The translations under genes and the position numbers were made by a program. A model generated the notes under the pieces. The model made no database searches. It was not told where the DNA came from and saw only the letters and a list, made by a program, of their open reading frames with translations. Positions 1 to 11,222 of a DNA stretch of 64,000 nt are shown piece by piece; the first letter of the stretch is position 1; the number at the start of each line of letters is the position of its first letter. The DNA is from Tetrapyrgos nigripes (lineage: Eukaryota; Basidiomycota; Agaricomycetes; Agaricales; Campanellaceae). Where the stretch lies: assembly GCA_013368315.1 (NCBI GenBank), contig JAACJM010000106.1:62001-126000 (forward strand), given 5' to 3'.

Positions 1-642
1 CATGACAATACCAGAACTTGGTGGTAAGAGGCCAGACCAAGCTGGCGGGACCGATTACTATGAAGGCTTTGTTGACCACTGCTTCACATGGCAATAACGA
101 GGCCTTATTCGATATTTAATCTCTGTTGTCTATACAGGGTTTAGAGCAGTAGTAGAAGGCTCTGTGATCTCTTTGGTGATTGGGAGATGCCCTTGCCGTA
201 GTTGCAGAAGCTTCTCCCAAGTTGGATGTGGTCGGCGTGATATGTTATGTATTTCGGCAATAGCAGTAGTTTGCAGAAGAATATTCGAATTTCAGCAACG
301 ATACGTTGACTATTTGTATCCTTTGTCCTGTTTCAGACTAGGCTTGGACAGTTGGACTAGGCAAGATGTTATTCATCCTTTCCCCTGAGACCTGAGAGGG
401 TGTTGCTGAGGATCCTTATAGCTGTGGTCGTGTATTTCTGATGTGTTAATAACACGTTATTAACATTTCTAACTGTCGAGGATCTCAGACTGTGTGTTAG
501 AAATTGTCATAGACCCTGAGGGGTTAGATTTATCTAACCAAAATACAATACAGTAAGTCGAGCGACACGCGCAATGCATAAGCCCTCAGTCTTCACCCTA
601 CATCTCCACCCAACTTCTCATCCGTATTCCACCGACAACGAT
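1..642. other. no gene recognised
   Basis: No coding exon with fungal splice signals could be built here. The only structured item is a copy of a dispersed hairpin repeat at 76-104. The end of this stretch is the 3' flank of the glutaredoxin gene. Confidence 0.5.
76..104 (+). repeat. dispersed hairpin repeat, copy 1
   Basis: It matches the pattern CCACTGCTTC-x-CATGGCA-(3-6)-ACGAGGCC shared with copies at 13571, 15712, 21815 and (reverse) 40143. GCCA and TGGC can pair across the TGCTTC(G/A)CA loop. Function unknown. Confidence 0.6.
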
Positions 643-2734
643 TTAAGCTCCGATAACCTCCTTCAACTCCCCATTCTCCACCATCTCCTGCACAATATCC
701 AATCCACCCGCCAGTTCCCCATTGATGATGAGTTGAGGAAATGTAGGCCAGTTGTTTAGGGTTTTGAGGCCTTTTATTCCAATTATTCCAGGGTGGTTAT
801 CGGTTGTTGGTCATCCAAAGCGAGAGCGAGAGAGCGTGCATGCATGCGCGTGTACGTGTGGCCGAAATTGACACCATACAGAAAGATGAGAATGAGGATT
901 ATAGGAAGAAATAATAATGAACAGCGAAGAGCGAAAAGGGTAAAGCATGGATAGGCGAGCATATGGGGAGAAAAGAACATCAAGAAGATATGAAGCGGGT
1001 AGCAAAGAATGAAAAGAATGCGAAAAAGGTGACGGCGACGCATGAGGAAAGGGTGACAGGCAATGGATAGGACGAGGCACAATGACCCACAACAAGGAAA
1101 CCCAGAGCAGAAACGGGGAGAACAGCGAGAAAAGGGGACAGAGAGAAAAGGGGACAGAGAGAAAGGGGACAGAGAGAAAAGGGGACAGAGAGAAAAGGGG
1201 ACAGAGATGAAGAGATGAAATGAGATACGGTGAAGAGGAAGAGGAGAATAGAAGGAGGGAAGGCAGCGGTGAATAGTAGTAGGAGTAGAAGTTGAAAGAA
1301 GGGTTAGGGATATGGATATGGATAGGAATGTCAGTGGTGAGACCAGACTTGGCGTCGGTCCAGGGATCATCCATCCGAAGATATAAGGTTGCAGTCGCAG
1401 GTAACGTCACCGAGGATGTGTATCCAAAATGTACCGGTCATGGCGGGGTGGGTATGGATGTTAATGATGATGATGATGACGCGTGTAAGGTTTGAGCGAG
1501 AGAGAGATTGATGTGTTGAAGAAGTGGAAAGGGTTGCACCGGGCATAGACAAGTACGATCAGCTAATTGAAGAAACGAGATAGAGAGGAAGGAGAAGGAG
1601 AAGGAGGTGGTGAAACCGCGGGCGGACAAGTCAACGGCGAGAGATAGATCCCTTGCCTAGCACTCGACACTCTCCGAGGCAGTATGAATGCCTCCAAAAC
1701 CCAAGCTAGATACTGGTCGCGCGAAACGAAGGGAAGAACTTGCGCCAACATAACGAGGAAAGAAAGGACCAAAAGAGCCAAACACAACAACCAAGAAAAG
1801 AAGAAAACTCACCCTGCCTAACCCCGTCATCCTTCAAAATATCAAAACTACTAAACTCCACTTCCTGATCCCTCAACAACCCCACTATCTTGCGACTAAA
1901 CCCACATCTAGGCTCGTCCGGGACACCTTTCATAAAGAGAACGACTTTGGATTGGTTCATTAGAGAACGCATTCGGGTTTCTAGTTCGGCCGGGGTTTCC
2001 TGTGGGGAGAAGAGGAAGAGGAGAGGTAAGCGTATATGGCCAACAGAAAAGAAGAGAGAGACGAAGACGGAGAATAGAGGAGAGGAGAGGAGGAAGAGGA
2101 AGAAGAGAAGACATACCCCTTGCGGTGCCGCCGCCTGAGGAACACCATTCGTCTTCGACTGTGGTTGGACATCACCAGCGGGAGCACTAGCGAATTTGGC
2201 TACGGCTGCGGTGAGAGCTTGGGCATCGGCGCCGGATACTCTTTGTAGGAGGGTGTGGCCCTGTGATTAACGGTCGGATTAGAAAGAGTTTAGCGTAAGA
2301 TGAAGGTGTAGAGAGGCAAAGGAAGTAGAGTAGCAGAAACGCACTCGTAGTAGAATAATGGTCGGTACCGACTCAATTTCAAAAGACTCTGAAATGTCGG
2401 ATTGGTTTTCGGCTTCAATCTGTCGCAAAGCAGTTAGCGAGTCGTCAAAAGCAGGTCAACAAAATGACGAGGAAACCAAAAAAGTAGACTCAAAACCAGA
2501 CAAAAACGAAACCTCCTTCAACAAAAACCGAGTCGTACCGTGACTCACCTGCAAGAACAACACCTTCGGATACCTCCCCGCCAGCGCCAACACAACCTCA
2601 TTCATCTGTTTACATGGTTCTGCCCATTCTGCCCAAAAGTTCAACACGGAAACGCGGTTCAGGTCGGTAGAGAGTAGTTGCTGAAAATGAGTCGGAGAAG
2701 TGACTTGGTGGTAGTTTTCGGGATTGGAGGACAT
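643..2734 (-). CDS. GRX4: monothiol CGFS glutaredoxin, Grx3/Grx4 type
   Basis: Cytosolic or nuclear [2Fe-2S]-binding glutaredoxin used in iron sensing and Fe-S delivery (family knowledge). Five exons were read: 2549-2734, 2345-2419, 2117-2260, 1813-1999 and 643-770, all with GT-AG borders and compatible phases, giving 239 residues, the usual length for single-Grx-domain Grx3/4. The N-terminal thioredoxin-like domain carries WAEPCKQM, as in Grx3/4; a linker follows; the C-terminal Grx domain carries the CGFS active site and the glutathione-binding motifs WPTFPQL and GGLDI. The start ATG at 2734 opens directly into the thioredoxin fold. Oddity: the last intron (771-1812) is 1042 bp against about 70-130 bp for its other introns, and holds a GGGGACAGAGAG minisatellite. 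Confidence 0.92.
1132..1206. repeat. intronic minisatellite, unit GGGGACAGAGAGAAAA
   Basis: About five tandem units of 15-16 bp, purine-only on the + strand, lie inside the long last intron of the glutaredoxin gene. The open frames across this stretch are low-complexity artefacts. Confidence 0.8.
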
Positions 2735-2924
2735 TGGTTTGAAGAGATTTTAATGGCTTTTTGGAAGGATTAGAGAGCCTGAGGAGGATGGAGGGAGGGG
2801 TAAGGTAGAAGAGAAGATGACTGTATAGGAAGAAGAGACGCGTGATTGGTAATTTTGTTATCGGATAAGATTGCTCAGCTATGGCGTCATCGCCGATCCC
2901 CGATTCCGCGTCTTCACCAAGTCT

Positions 2925-3949
2925 TCACTCCGCTTTTCTTTCCAGCGTCGACTCAGCAGCACTTCGACGCTCAACCCCATTAACATAGCGCATTCGCCAG
3001 AATGACGGAAAAAATATCTCTTGCACCACAAGCTCTACTTGCGATCGGTTCTGGAACGTAGGGATCGGCGATAATTCGAAATCTCGAAGCGGGTTGGTTA
3101 CAGTTGATAAAGATACTTTTTGCGCGCATTCGTACAAATACTGAATCCTTACAGAATCGTTCTCCACGTCAATACTTTTCCTTGGGATAGCAAACCACCC
3201 ACTCATCCCTTCAAATCAGAGTACTGAAAAAAATCTTTGCGACTGTCATAACCAAGTCATAACTCACCTTGCTATTGACATTCACCATTTTTGGTTGCAG
3301 CTGCTGCGTCTGGCCTCTCTCGTTAGCCGTGATGTTATAATGAGCTGGTGCTGACTACCTCAAAAATAAACTAGGTGAAGCGGTGCAACTATAGTTAGCT
3401 GGGACAAGAACATGGATCCATGCGTCGTGCTCGTCTGGAAGGAAGGAATGAAGGACGGTGATTGTATGAGCTTAGTACACCAAATCTCTCGAAGCTCAGA
3501 ACGATACATTAAGTGCAACTCACCTCTGATATTGACAAACAGAGTGTACTTGGTAAGGAGTTTCTCATGGCGTTTAACAATGAGATTTGACGCTTTTGAA
3601 GATGAGCTTGTTCGATTGCAGTCTTATCGATAGCCTACGTTCATGGCAAACGACACAATTCAGAAAAAGCCAAATCAAAACTAAACACATAACAGTGAAC
3701 TTCACCTTCCACTCTCTCCACTTTTAGTACTTCCATTGTACCCATTCAACTGCCCCCCATATTCCTCCAAATCCTTCTCAGTCCCATGATGCACCAGTTT
3801 ATACCCCAACGCAACGACTTTTTTGAACAGACAGGACGCGAGGGCGGACCAGCATGAAGAAGGGATACATCGCCCAGAAGATCATCGAGATACCAGGCTC
3901 TGGCTCTGAAAATTGGTGGCGGATGGGCAGTGGGGGCAGCTATTGCCAT
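2925..3949 (-). pseudogene. ARD-like (acireductone dioxygenase-like) cupin relic, copy A
   Basis: The first exon, from ATG 3949, reads ARAWYLDDLLGDVSLLH, matching the N-terminus of the two ARD-like copies at 48819 and 55999 (AWYFDNLPGD). A one-base frameshift after SRPV (near 3833) moves the match (ALGYKLVHHGTEKDLEEY) to another frame. Further pieces are TLFVNIR before a GTGAGT donor, DEHDAWIHVLVPA after a CAG acceptor near 3440, and a C-terminal exon at 2925-3206 with IPR and VRI positions that align with the other copies. The paired metal-binding histidines of ARDs (H-x-H) are reduced to HEK. It lies head-to-tail with the glutaredoxin gene and 17 bp beyond the stop of the upstream relic. 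Probably dead. Confidence 0.6.
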
Positions 3950-3966
3950 ACATAATATCTATCTAT

Positions 3967-4540
3967 CTAACTATCTATCAAATCGCTTATATCTATCCCT
4001 AGATCCTTGGCGTATTCAATATAACCACTTTCCTCGAAAGTCTCAAACGTCGCCGGCCCATTACGCCAAGATTCGACGTCTTCATCAGAATCAGAGCCTG
4101 GGACAGTGCTGCCGCCGTAGTCACTGTTATTTGGGAGGCTTTCATTCTCTCCCTCAGTGTCACTAGTAGTGCTATTGATGACAGAGTCATTGCTGTTGTT
4201 GCTGTCGACCTCCGATATCGAGACTCTTGGAGATTGGCCTATAGACGATGATGAGGATTCCTCAGCGTTGCCAGTGGTATCGCGGCTGTCGGTATTATGG
4301 CTTTGGCTAAGCCCAGTGGTATCAGTAGCGGCAGGGACGTGACGATTGGACGGATCCGGACCAGCTTCGCACTTAGGCTGCGGTAGCCAGAGAATATTCC
4401 GAAATCAGCAAGCTATAGGGACAAAAATAGCATTACTGACCTTGGCAGGACTAGTGGTATTTGCAGTGAGTTCCATTTCGTGCTTGTCTCGTGAACGAGA
4501 TTGGGTTGATTCCGAACTCGAAGTATAGCAATCGAGAGGA
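3967..4540 (-). CDS. C-terminal exons of an unrecognised Ser/Asp/Glu-rich protein
   Basis: The last exon, 3967-4377, is exactly 137 codons. It is rich in Ser, Thr, Asn and acidic residues and ends in DLGIDISDLIDS. A preceding exon ends at 4441 with a GTCAGT donor and reads SSSESTQSRSRDKHEME. The splice phases agree. No 5' end or start codon could be assigned, so this may be a truncated gene. Composition suggests a disordered, acidic tail; no family recognised. The stop is 17 bp upstream of the start of ARD-like copy A. Confidence 0.42.
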
Positions 4541-5173
4541 GATTAGCGGCAGAGGATGAGTGTACGTTTTTCACTGTGGCGTGAAGGATGATGTACTGAC
4601 CATGCAAGGATGTTTCGGGCCTCAAAACCCCTACTCCAATATTCTATTCTCAGCCCATGCTGCATAGCTATTCTGATGGGTGCATTGCCAGTGAAATCTT
4701 GTCAACTGTGTCTCGTGAAAGCCACCTAAGGTGGGACCCACTGGCGCCGATGAGTTGATCAATTGAGTCTTCGGAGACGGCGGAGTATACTGAATCAATG
4801 TTGTATACTTGTCGCAGACTTGAGATACGCAGTACTGCTCGCAAAATTGATTTCTCCTGGTAAATTCCTTTGTGATGTATCATCTCTCGGTCCTAGTCCG
4901 GGTAATATACTCCTCCTCTTCCAGATATTTCGACGCGTCTTTGTAAAGCTGGATATATATTCTTACTTGCGTTTTCTGGCGAATACCGATCATTGGGGTG
5001 ATCATAGCAAGATCATAGCCACCCCTACGTGTAAATCCGATAACGTATCACGGTGGCACAGTACTCGCCGGACACAATTACTCGCGGGATGAGCCATTGG
5101 GATGTAGTCAGAAAAAATGCGATGAACACGAGGATAGTATGTAGGTCATTCAACACGCGTAAATTTGTACTCG
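4541..5173. other. no convincing gene
   Basis: A 71-codon minus-strand frame (4668-4883) has coding-like composition but no recognisable domain and no clear splice partners. It may be a further exon of the neighbouring relic. Confidence 0.3.
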
Positions 5174-5580
5174 TTATACGCTTCTGAAGCAGTGCCGGAC
5201 ACCAATTAACGCTGAGGGGTACACCGTGCCGCCCGACGCTGCCGCCAGCTTGGCATTCAAGACGTGATATCCGAACTGGGATGATGCCATTAATGTTGAT
5301 GTCGATCCGCGTTCCTGGAGAATCATACCACGTAGTACTTACAGGATTATAATGGATCATGTACAGTGCTGTGTCTTGTACGAAGCCTGGAATACTGATA
5401 ATTAATGGCTGGAGGGTCAGCGCAACGGAATTTCAGTACTTACTTGAGTATCTATGGTATTGGCATCGTAGCGAATTTGGATCGGTGCTTGACCTTATTC
5501 TTCGTCGGTAGTTCCGGAGTAGCCTGCCACAGACGTTGATTCAACAGGTGTTGTATAAATATCAGCTTGGTTTCGTCGTT
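5174..5580 (-). pseudogene. three-exon relic, unknown family
   Basis: Three minus-strand exons join in frame: 5444-5496, 5343-5408 and 5174-5314 (66 and 141 nt, GTAAGT donors and CCAG acceptors). They encode PLIISIPGFVQD and a Gly/Ala/Ser-rich end (AKLAAASGGTVYPS). Coding-like sequence continues upstream (TTPVESTSVAGYSGTTDEE) but is separated by an in-frame TAA near 5497, so the gene is probably broken. No family recognised. Confidence 0.38.
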
Positions 5581-5699
5581 GAGCTACAGTCTGGTACTGC
5601 CGGGTTTCTCCCCTTCCTCACATCCGTCTTTTGTGCTGGCACGTACGCAGCGCCCCGCATTTAATGGATAAGATACTCATGCCTTGCTCTACATCAGTA

Positions 5700-5875
5700 A
5701 AAATACAAGTCGGCTTTTTTGAACTTATTTTGACTTTTTACGACTTTTTCCATACTTTTGCGACTACCCTGATGACTTTCAAAAGGCAAGTCCAATCGCT
5801 TATGGAAGTCAAATAAAAGTCAAACCGGCTTCTGAAAAGTCCGCAAAAAGTACACAAAAAAGTATGAAAAAGACA
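5700..5875. repeat. AAAAGTC-rich imperfect inverted repeat
   Basis: GACTTTTT blocks on the left (5715-5765) face AAAAAGT(C) blocks on the right (5815-5875), including CATACTTTT opposite AAAAGTATG. The composition resembles the tandem repeat at 7497-7720. Confidence 0.5.
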
Positions 5876-7496
5876 CTGTGAAAGATGTCAATTAGGCAAT
5901 GAAAACTTGGTTCGCGTACCTCAAAAAACCCAGTAAAAGTAGCCACATATATTTCATGGTACATATGTAGGTACATACACACAGAAAGGATTACACTAGT
6001 TGGATACATACAAATTCCACACCTTTCCTAAGAAGACTCTTGAAGACAATGTGATCAGACTAGTAGGCCTGTGTACATACAGAGGGGGAAAGAACATCTT
6101 CAATGGATACCGCCCGGGTGACGAAATATTCTGTGCAGTGTAGTTAGATCAAGCCGAGTCTCGAAGAAACTGTAAGAAACACACCCAGAGTCTTGAAGCA
6201 ATGACCAGTTCACGACTACTCCTTCAAACTGTGAGCGCTACTTCAAAAACCTTGCCCGATATTACCATAATCATCCCAACTCTACAGAGCGTGGCCTAAA
6301 AATTAAGTTGTCAGTGTGAGTCAGTAGCCCAGAAGACAGAGCTAGACATACTTTAGACATTGAGTGACTTACAGAGGCAAACGGAAAGGCTAGCGGGACA
6401 GTAAGAATTTTGAGAGACAAAGGAAGTGGTCGTGAAGGAAGAAGAGTCGACAAAACGAACAGCATGTGACCGCAATTTTATATTCAATGGTTCAGTCTGG
6501 ATGCTGTCAGAACCGATCAATTCATTCTGACTGCGGATGTAACCAACAATCATCACAAATCCTAATTTTTGATCCCATTGATTTGTATCGATCGCAGTTT
6601 TTGGAGGAATGAGATTGGTGGCCTGAGTTGGAAGACATGGAGAGTAATGGTCCTATACTGTGGAGTGTTAATTGGTCAATTGCGTGGGCTGCTTTATGGT
6701 GCATGAGTGGAAATGTTTTTGGAGCTACGCTGCTAGTAGTGAGTACTAGTACTGTCAGGGTCCAGGGAACTTGCATATATGTCTGACCCAGTTTAACACT
6801 GTGACCGAATGACTTGATTTTCGAACCTCAACTTGATGAACTGCTGCTGAGTTCAATTGGGCTTACAACGGAGTCGGGGACTGGCGCACAAGTTGCGCCG
6901 CTAAGAATCGACAAAACGAACAGCATGTGACTGCAACTGTAATGGTGGTTGGCGGAGTTTCAAACTCCCCAGGACCGTGACGGCTGCACAAAATTTTCGC
7001 CAGAGTTCGCTGTTACCGTCGTTACCTTCATATCCCCCATGTCGTTGTCATTGTCCTTCGAGCCCTCCCCCACTTTCTTTCTGACTCTCCTCTATGACCA
7101 GCCTCATGTTCTTCTCAATGACATCAACGCTACTTGCTTAGCGCTGCGATACAGAATTTACACTAACACGTATTTGCCAATGTCTCATTGCCCCACTTAC
7201 CTCCAAGACGACATGTCGTGTCATCATCATTTCGCTCTCTTGCCCTTTTTTTACGCTCTACTCTCACGCCCCCACCCCCCTATCCACTGTTCTGTTCAAA
7301 TATGTGGGCGTCCCATTCATCCCCTTCTTATTGCTTGTTCCTCAAATCTCCCTTCATGTAGAAATTCATCCAGGATCCACATGTTTCTGACTTGCCTGCC
7401 TTTCTGCTAGTAGTAATTCCTTGCAATGTTCTACGCAGCACATTTATTGCATATGCATGCATGTACATACTCTATCCTCAACGGCGGCCTGCAGAA
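5876..7496. other. no recognised gene; short direct repeat
   Basis: A 29-nt segment containing CGACAAAACGAACAGCATGT occurs at about 6447 and again at 6907. The first copy overlaps the start of a possible two-exon minus-strand ORF (6465 down to about 6240, intron with GTAAGT and TTTTTAG borders, about 53 residues, hydrophobic N-terminus), which is too short to call. A 153-codon + frame at 6949-7410 has no domain and looks non-coding. Confidence 0.35.
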
Positions 7497-7720
7497 GTAA
7501 AAGGCCGATGAAAAAGTACTTCGGTAAGTAAAAGTCCAAAAGTACTGCAAAAAAAGTCCCGGAAAAGTCCTCGGGTGAGTCAAAGGCTGTAAAAAGCCGA
7601 TAAAAAGTACTTCAGTAAGTAAAAGTCCCAAAAAAGTACTCCAAAAAAAGTCCCAAAAAAGTCCTCTCCTGAAAAAGGTATGAAAAGCGACGAAAAGCGA
7701 CGAAAAGTCTTCGGAAGTCC
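7497..7720. repeat. AAGTCC/AAGTAC tandem repeat, two units of about 95 bp
   Basis: The unit GCCGAT(G)AAAAAGTACTTC(G/A)GTAAGTAAAAGTCC occurs twice in tandem, followed by shorter AAAAGCGACG and AAAAGTC units. Confidence 0.65.
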
Positions 7721-7939
7721 GGAAAAGTTCACTTGTATTTTTGCTGATGTAGGTCACGAAAGACTTACTGTGTCCCTGTTTGTAACAAACGTATCCCTCA
7801 CCACTTGTCAACCTGGTATGTCTGTCGCCCTGTCCAAGTCTGGAGACCTGATAACTCACGATATTCATATGCAGTTATCCCATCAGAGGCATAAAGAGGA
7901 TTTTCAACAAGTACATCTTCTCCATCATATATCTGGAAA

Positions 7940-8440
7940 ATGCGTGTGCTAGGCATCATGATGATGGTCACCATCTTCGTCATGGGAGGGGTGCATTCAG
8001 TCCCCATAAATGACTCGGACACACCCAGAATTACATCATCTAACGGCACTATCTTTCGACGAGCAAGACCAACGACGATCAATACTCGTTACCAACCAGC
8101 TTCTACCGGAGATATATATGTCTTCCATGGAACAAAAGACTTCAACACCGTCCAAACGATTATGGGATCTACCTTGAAGATATCTTCTAAAAAGGGAGAT
8201 TTCAATCCCGGCAAAGATGGAGGACAGATCACAAAGGACGCAAATGTGGAAGGAGCAGGTTATTTTGCTATGAAAGGGATGCGGGCCAACGCTGCGCGTG
8301 GCAAGTACAAGGCCACGGGTTTTCTCTTTACTGGAGTGGGAAGAAGCCAGATGAGGTGCAGAGGCCCAAAACTGGATGATAAGCAAATATGTGAACTATT
8401 GAGGAAAAGAGAGGGAAAAAGAAAAGAAAACAAGCAATGA
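7940..8440 (+). CDS. secreted protein, N-terminal part; possible ADP-ribosyltransferase-like fold
   Basis: ATG 7940 opens with a clear signal peptide (MRVLGIMMMVTIFVMGGVHS). The mature part has DIYVFHGTKDFNTVQTIM and GAGYFAMKGMRANAARGK. The VFHGT followed by a later G-x-GYF pattern resembles the front of ADP-ribosyltransferase-like domains; this is inference from motif shape only. After residue 130 the sequence becomes Lys/Glu/Arg-rich and the frame closes at 8438. The purine-rich continuation is interrupted at 8557 by a hAT element, and coding-like exons that could be the C-terminal half resume downstream to 10796. The intact gene is therefore probably split, and this ORF is a truncated remnant. 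Confidence 0.45.
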   Translation: MRVLGIMMMVTIFVMGGVHSVPINDSDTPRITSSNGTIFRRARPTTINTRYQPASTGDIYVFHGTKDFNTVQTIMGSTLKISSKKGDFNPGKDGGQITKDANVEGAGYFAMKGMRANAARGKYKATGFLFTGVGRSQMRCRGPKLDDKQICELLRKREGKRKENKQ

Positions 8441-8556
8441 AGAAGATGAGAGATCAAGAGAGAGAAGAGAGGAGAAAAGAAAAGAAAGCAAGTGATGAAG
8501 AAGAAGACAAGATAGCAAGAGAGAGAAAGATAATGATAAATGAAAGAGAGCAAAAG

Positions 8557-9658
8557 CAGTGTTCTACTTAAGGTCTTAAGCCTTAAGCACTTCAAGGGCT
8601 TAATACCCTTAAATTTAAGGGTTATGATTTTGAGAGGAGAATTTTAAGGCCTAAGGGTGGGATTTAAGGCTTAAGCTTGGCTAAGTAAATTCCATGAGAA
8701 ATATAATTTTTATTCACGCTCAGAGTCACTGGGGCCAACGACGGGTCCATTCAAAGAATTTCTGTCATCAAAGGATGATTTCGAGGGAACCATGGTACAC
8801 TCTTTATTTTTGAACTAACTATTTCAATTCTAATGAAACGAAGCGTCGAGGTCCTATTGCCACATGGAAAGCATTGAGTGGCTCTGCAGGGATCTGTGAA
8901 TTGGCACTGTTTGCTGTCAAGTAACTCAAGATTGTTGTGAATCAGGTGGGGTGCGAATGTCTGCTCTCAAGCACCAAGTTCATCCAATCCTCCCAGCGGA
9001 ATCGTTTGGGTCTGAAAAGGGTACAAAAGCTGCATACAGTGAGTGTTCTAATTTATGTCCTTGCTCATATCTTACTCATCCATTCCCTTAGGTTGGAGCT
9101 GATACACATGGTTAATCAAGCATGAGGAACCATAAGCAAGAGTCTGTGGATAAGCTTTTGAGTGTTCTGCACTATCGAGATCTCCTTGAAGATATTAATG
9201 ACGAAGATGAGACTGAACATGGAGGCACTTGTTCTACAGCTTCTGGATGGCGTATAGAAATGGCAAAGTGGATAGGTGAGGCTTGTCAAGCAGAGAATGA
9301 TAAATAAAACAAGGATATTGTGGACCCGAATTTGTTCACACTACAAACTCTATTTGGTTTCTGAAGTGGCTGCGCGTTACTCGTGGTCAGATTGATGAGG
9401 AGGCTATACTTATGGAGGCCCTTGCAGATGCTGAAGAGGACAAAATTCCTGATGACAGAGCTATTGAGATACCTTCTGATGAGGAATACATAGGCTAGCT
9501 ACATTTATCTTACACAGAAATCCATGTCATCCCTCAGAAAAATTTTTGCTCCTTTTCGGAATTTAAGCCTTAAATCAAACCCTTGAATCAACCCTTAAAC
9601 CTTAAATAACCCTTAAAGAATTGATGGACCCAATTTAAGGCCTTAAAGTGAGACACTG
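8557..9658 (+). mobile_element. non-autonomous hAT transposon, 1102 bp
   Basis: It is flanked by a perfect 8-bp target duplication AGCAAAAG (8549-8556 and 9659-9666). Its ends are CAGTGTTCTACTTAAGG and, in reverse complement, CAGTGTCTCACTTTAAGG. Subterminal regions are packed with TTAAGG/CCTTAA motifs on both sides, as in hAT elements. Inside, a short + strand segment near 8960-9035 (SSTKFIQSSQRNRLGLKR) resembles the end of a hAT transposase. No intact transposase is present, so mobility would need help in trans. Confidence 0.85.
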
Positions 9659-9669
9659 AGCAAAAGAGA

Positions 9670-10796
9670 AAGGAAAGCAATAAAAAAAGAACAAGACAAT
9701 GAAATGAAAGATCAAGATTGGAAACTTTTGTTACTGGTCGCAAAGATATTGAGACAACATCATTGTTTGGTCATGTTTAAGAAATGCAGGGGCTGCGGAT
9801 ATGGGCAAGGACTCGGAGGAAACCGGAAACAACAGCATGGGAGGAGACGGGATGAATATGCACCGCCATACGCCAAAACGGAGTGTAAAGAACTCAGCCT
9901 CATTTCATTTGGCCTCGTAAATAGTCTCTTTGCAAGCGCGCAGTTTGCTTGCTGGAGTGGAAAAACACCACCAGAGAAGGTACATGTTGTAAGTGAGTAG
10001 ATGTCCTTTCCTGACGAATGGTTCATTGAATTGATCCTAACGTGATATTTTTTCTTCCTTTCTTCTTTGATTTCCGTGACATCTTAGGATTTTTGCTTCA
10101 GGGTAAAAGGCAAGTTGGCATCTTGTGGTCCTATACGCTTTCCAACATGCCGCAATGCCACAGTGCTCGTGCGAAAGTCCATCGCTTCGAGAATAAAGAC
10201 AAAGCATGGGAAACGGTAAGCAGAAATCTTTCTTCGGTCATATATACTGATATTCAATTGCATCTGGACAACAGTTCACAGATAATAATTAGAAACGAAT
10301 TTGGGATATTCTAAAATCCTCTCGAAAGCCCGACGAACAGGAGGTCTACAGGAAGGGAATGTCCATATATAAGTCCAATGATATTATTGAAGGGTGAGTG
10401 AATTTAAAGCTCAACTGGCACAGTCGTAAAATTGATAATTGATTGCATGGTGCCACAGACCTATGGATCTGAAAGGAGGCGAGTGAATCAACAATGTCAT
10501 TCTCGGCTCTCATCACTAACCGACGCTAATCCTCCTGATTGTATTCCATTATCCTCAGACGTCTGATTAACACCCAACTTTTGGCAATATGCCGTTCTCC
10601 ATCAAAACTGGCTCAATAAAAATGTGAAGCCGGTGGCATCGGTGGTTAACATACAGTGCAGCAAAATACCTAAGTATAGCAACCATATCGAAAAGGATGT
10701 CCAAAAAAATATCGATACTGTGTATCTAGAAGGACAGTTTGGGAGAAAGTATATGGGACTCTTGCAGAAACTGGGAGTCACGGAGAAGGCACGATG
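9670..10796 (+). pseudogene. downstream coding-like exons, probable C-terminal half of the 7940 gene
   Basis: Coding-like pieces follow one another: KEQDNEMKDQDWKLLLLVAK (from about 9690); a segment 9773-9920 duplicated at 63502; an exon at about 10103-10215 after a TTGCTTCAG acceptor (GKRQVGILWSYTLSNMPQ); an exon ending at 10394 before GTGAGT (MSIYKSNDIIEG); and PMDLKGGE after a CCACAG acceptor. A last open segment (NFWQYAVLHQNWLN) runs to the TGA at 10796. One in-frame TGA lies just before that last block, so the chain is not fully open. The exon order and secreted-enzyme flavour suggest one gene with 7940-8440, split by the hAT; this link is inference. Confidence 0.4.
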
Positions 10797-11222
10797 ACGA
10801 AATTGATTATAGTTTTTCGTAGTGTAGAGGACCAAGATGACTCTGCAGAGCCTTCATCAAATGAATACTAGTTGAAAAAGATGGTAGAAATATATATTAA
10901 TGGCTTCACCTAATTTCGGAAATCTGGCAGTGAGGCAGCTCGAAATCGAATGTCCGAGTCCTTTCGTGAGGATTTTATGCTTATGACTGACTGAATCTCA
11001 GCGCAATGCCAAATATTCCATACTTTTCTATCGTGTCTCGCTAGTGATTTCGAACCGGACTTTTTGGGACTTGGGTTTCTAAGCAGTGTCCAACGCTACA
11101 AATTCTCAATTACCTCTGCTAGATCGTGGAAGTCAATTCAAGTGGTTACAGTATTAGGGTATAGTAAGTCCAGTAATACAGACCATATCTGATACAGTCT
11201 TGACTTCCCAGTGACAACGTCT
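10797..11222. other. no feature seen
   Basis: AT-rich sequence without a convincing exon, repeat or RNA signature. Confidence 0.4.

Noticed and set aside
783..1410. Two overlapping minus-strand frames of 195 and 199 codons, Ser/Leu/Pro-rich with SLCPLF repeats
   Set aside because: They lie inside the long glutaredoxin intron and are produced by the purine-rich minisatellite; the peptides are pure low complexity.
2881..2988. Short + strand ORF MASSPIPDSASSPSLHSAFL divergent from the glutaredoxin gene
   Set aside because: Only 35 codons; it overlaps the 3' end of the ARD-like relic on the other strand, which has the better evidence.
6949..7410. 153-codon + frame
   Set aside because: Composition is that of pyrimidine-rich intergenic DNA, with no domain, no splice support and no homology to neighbours.
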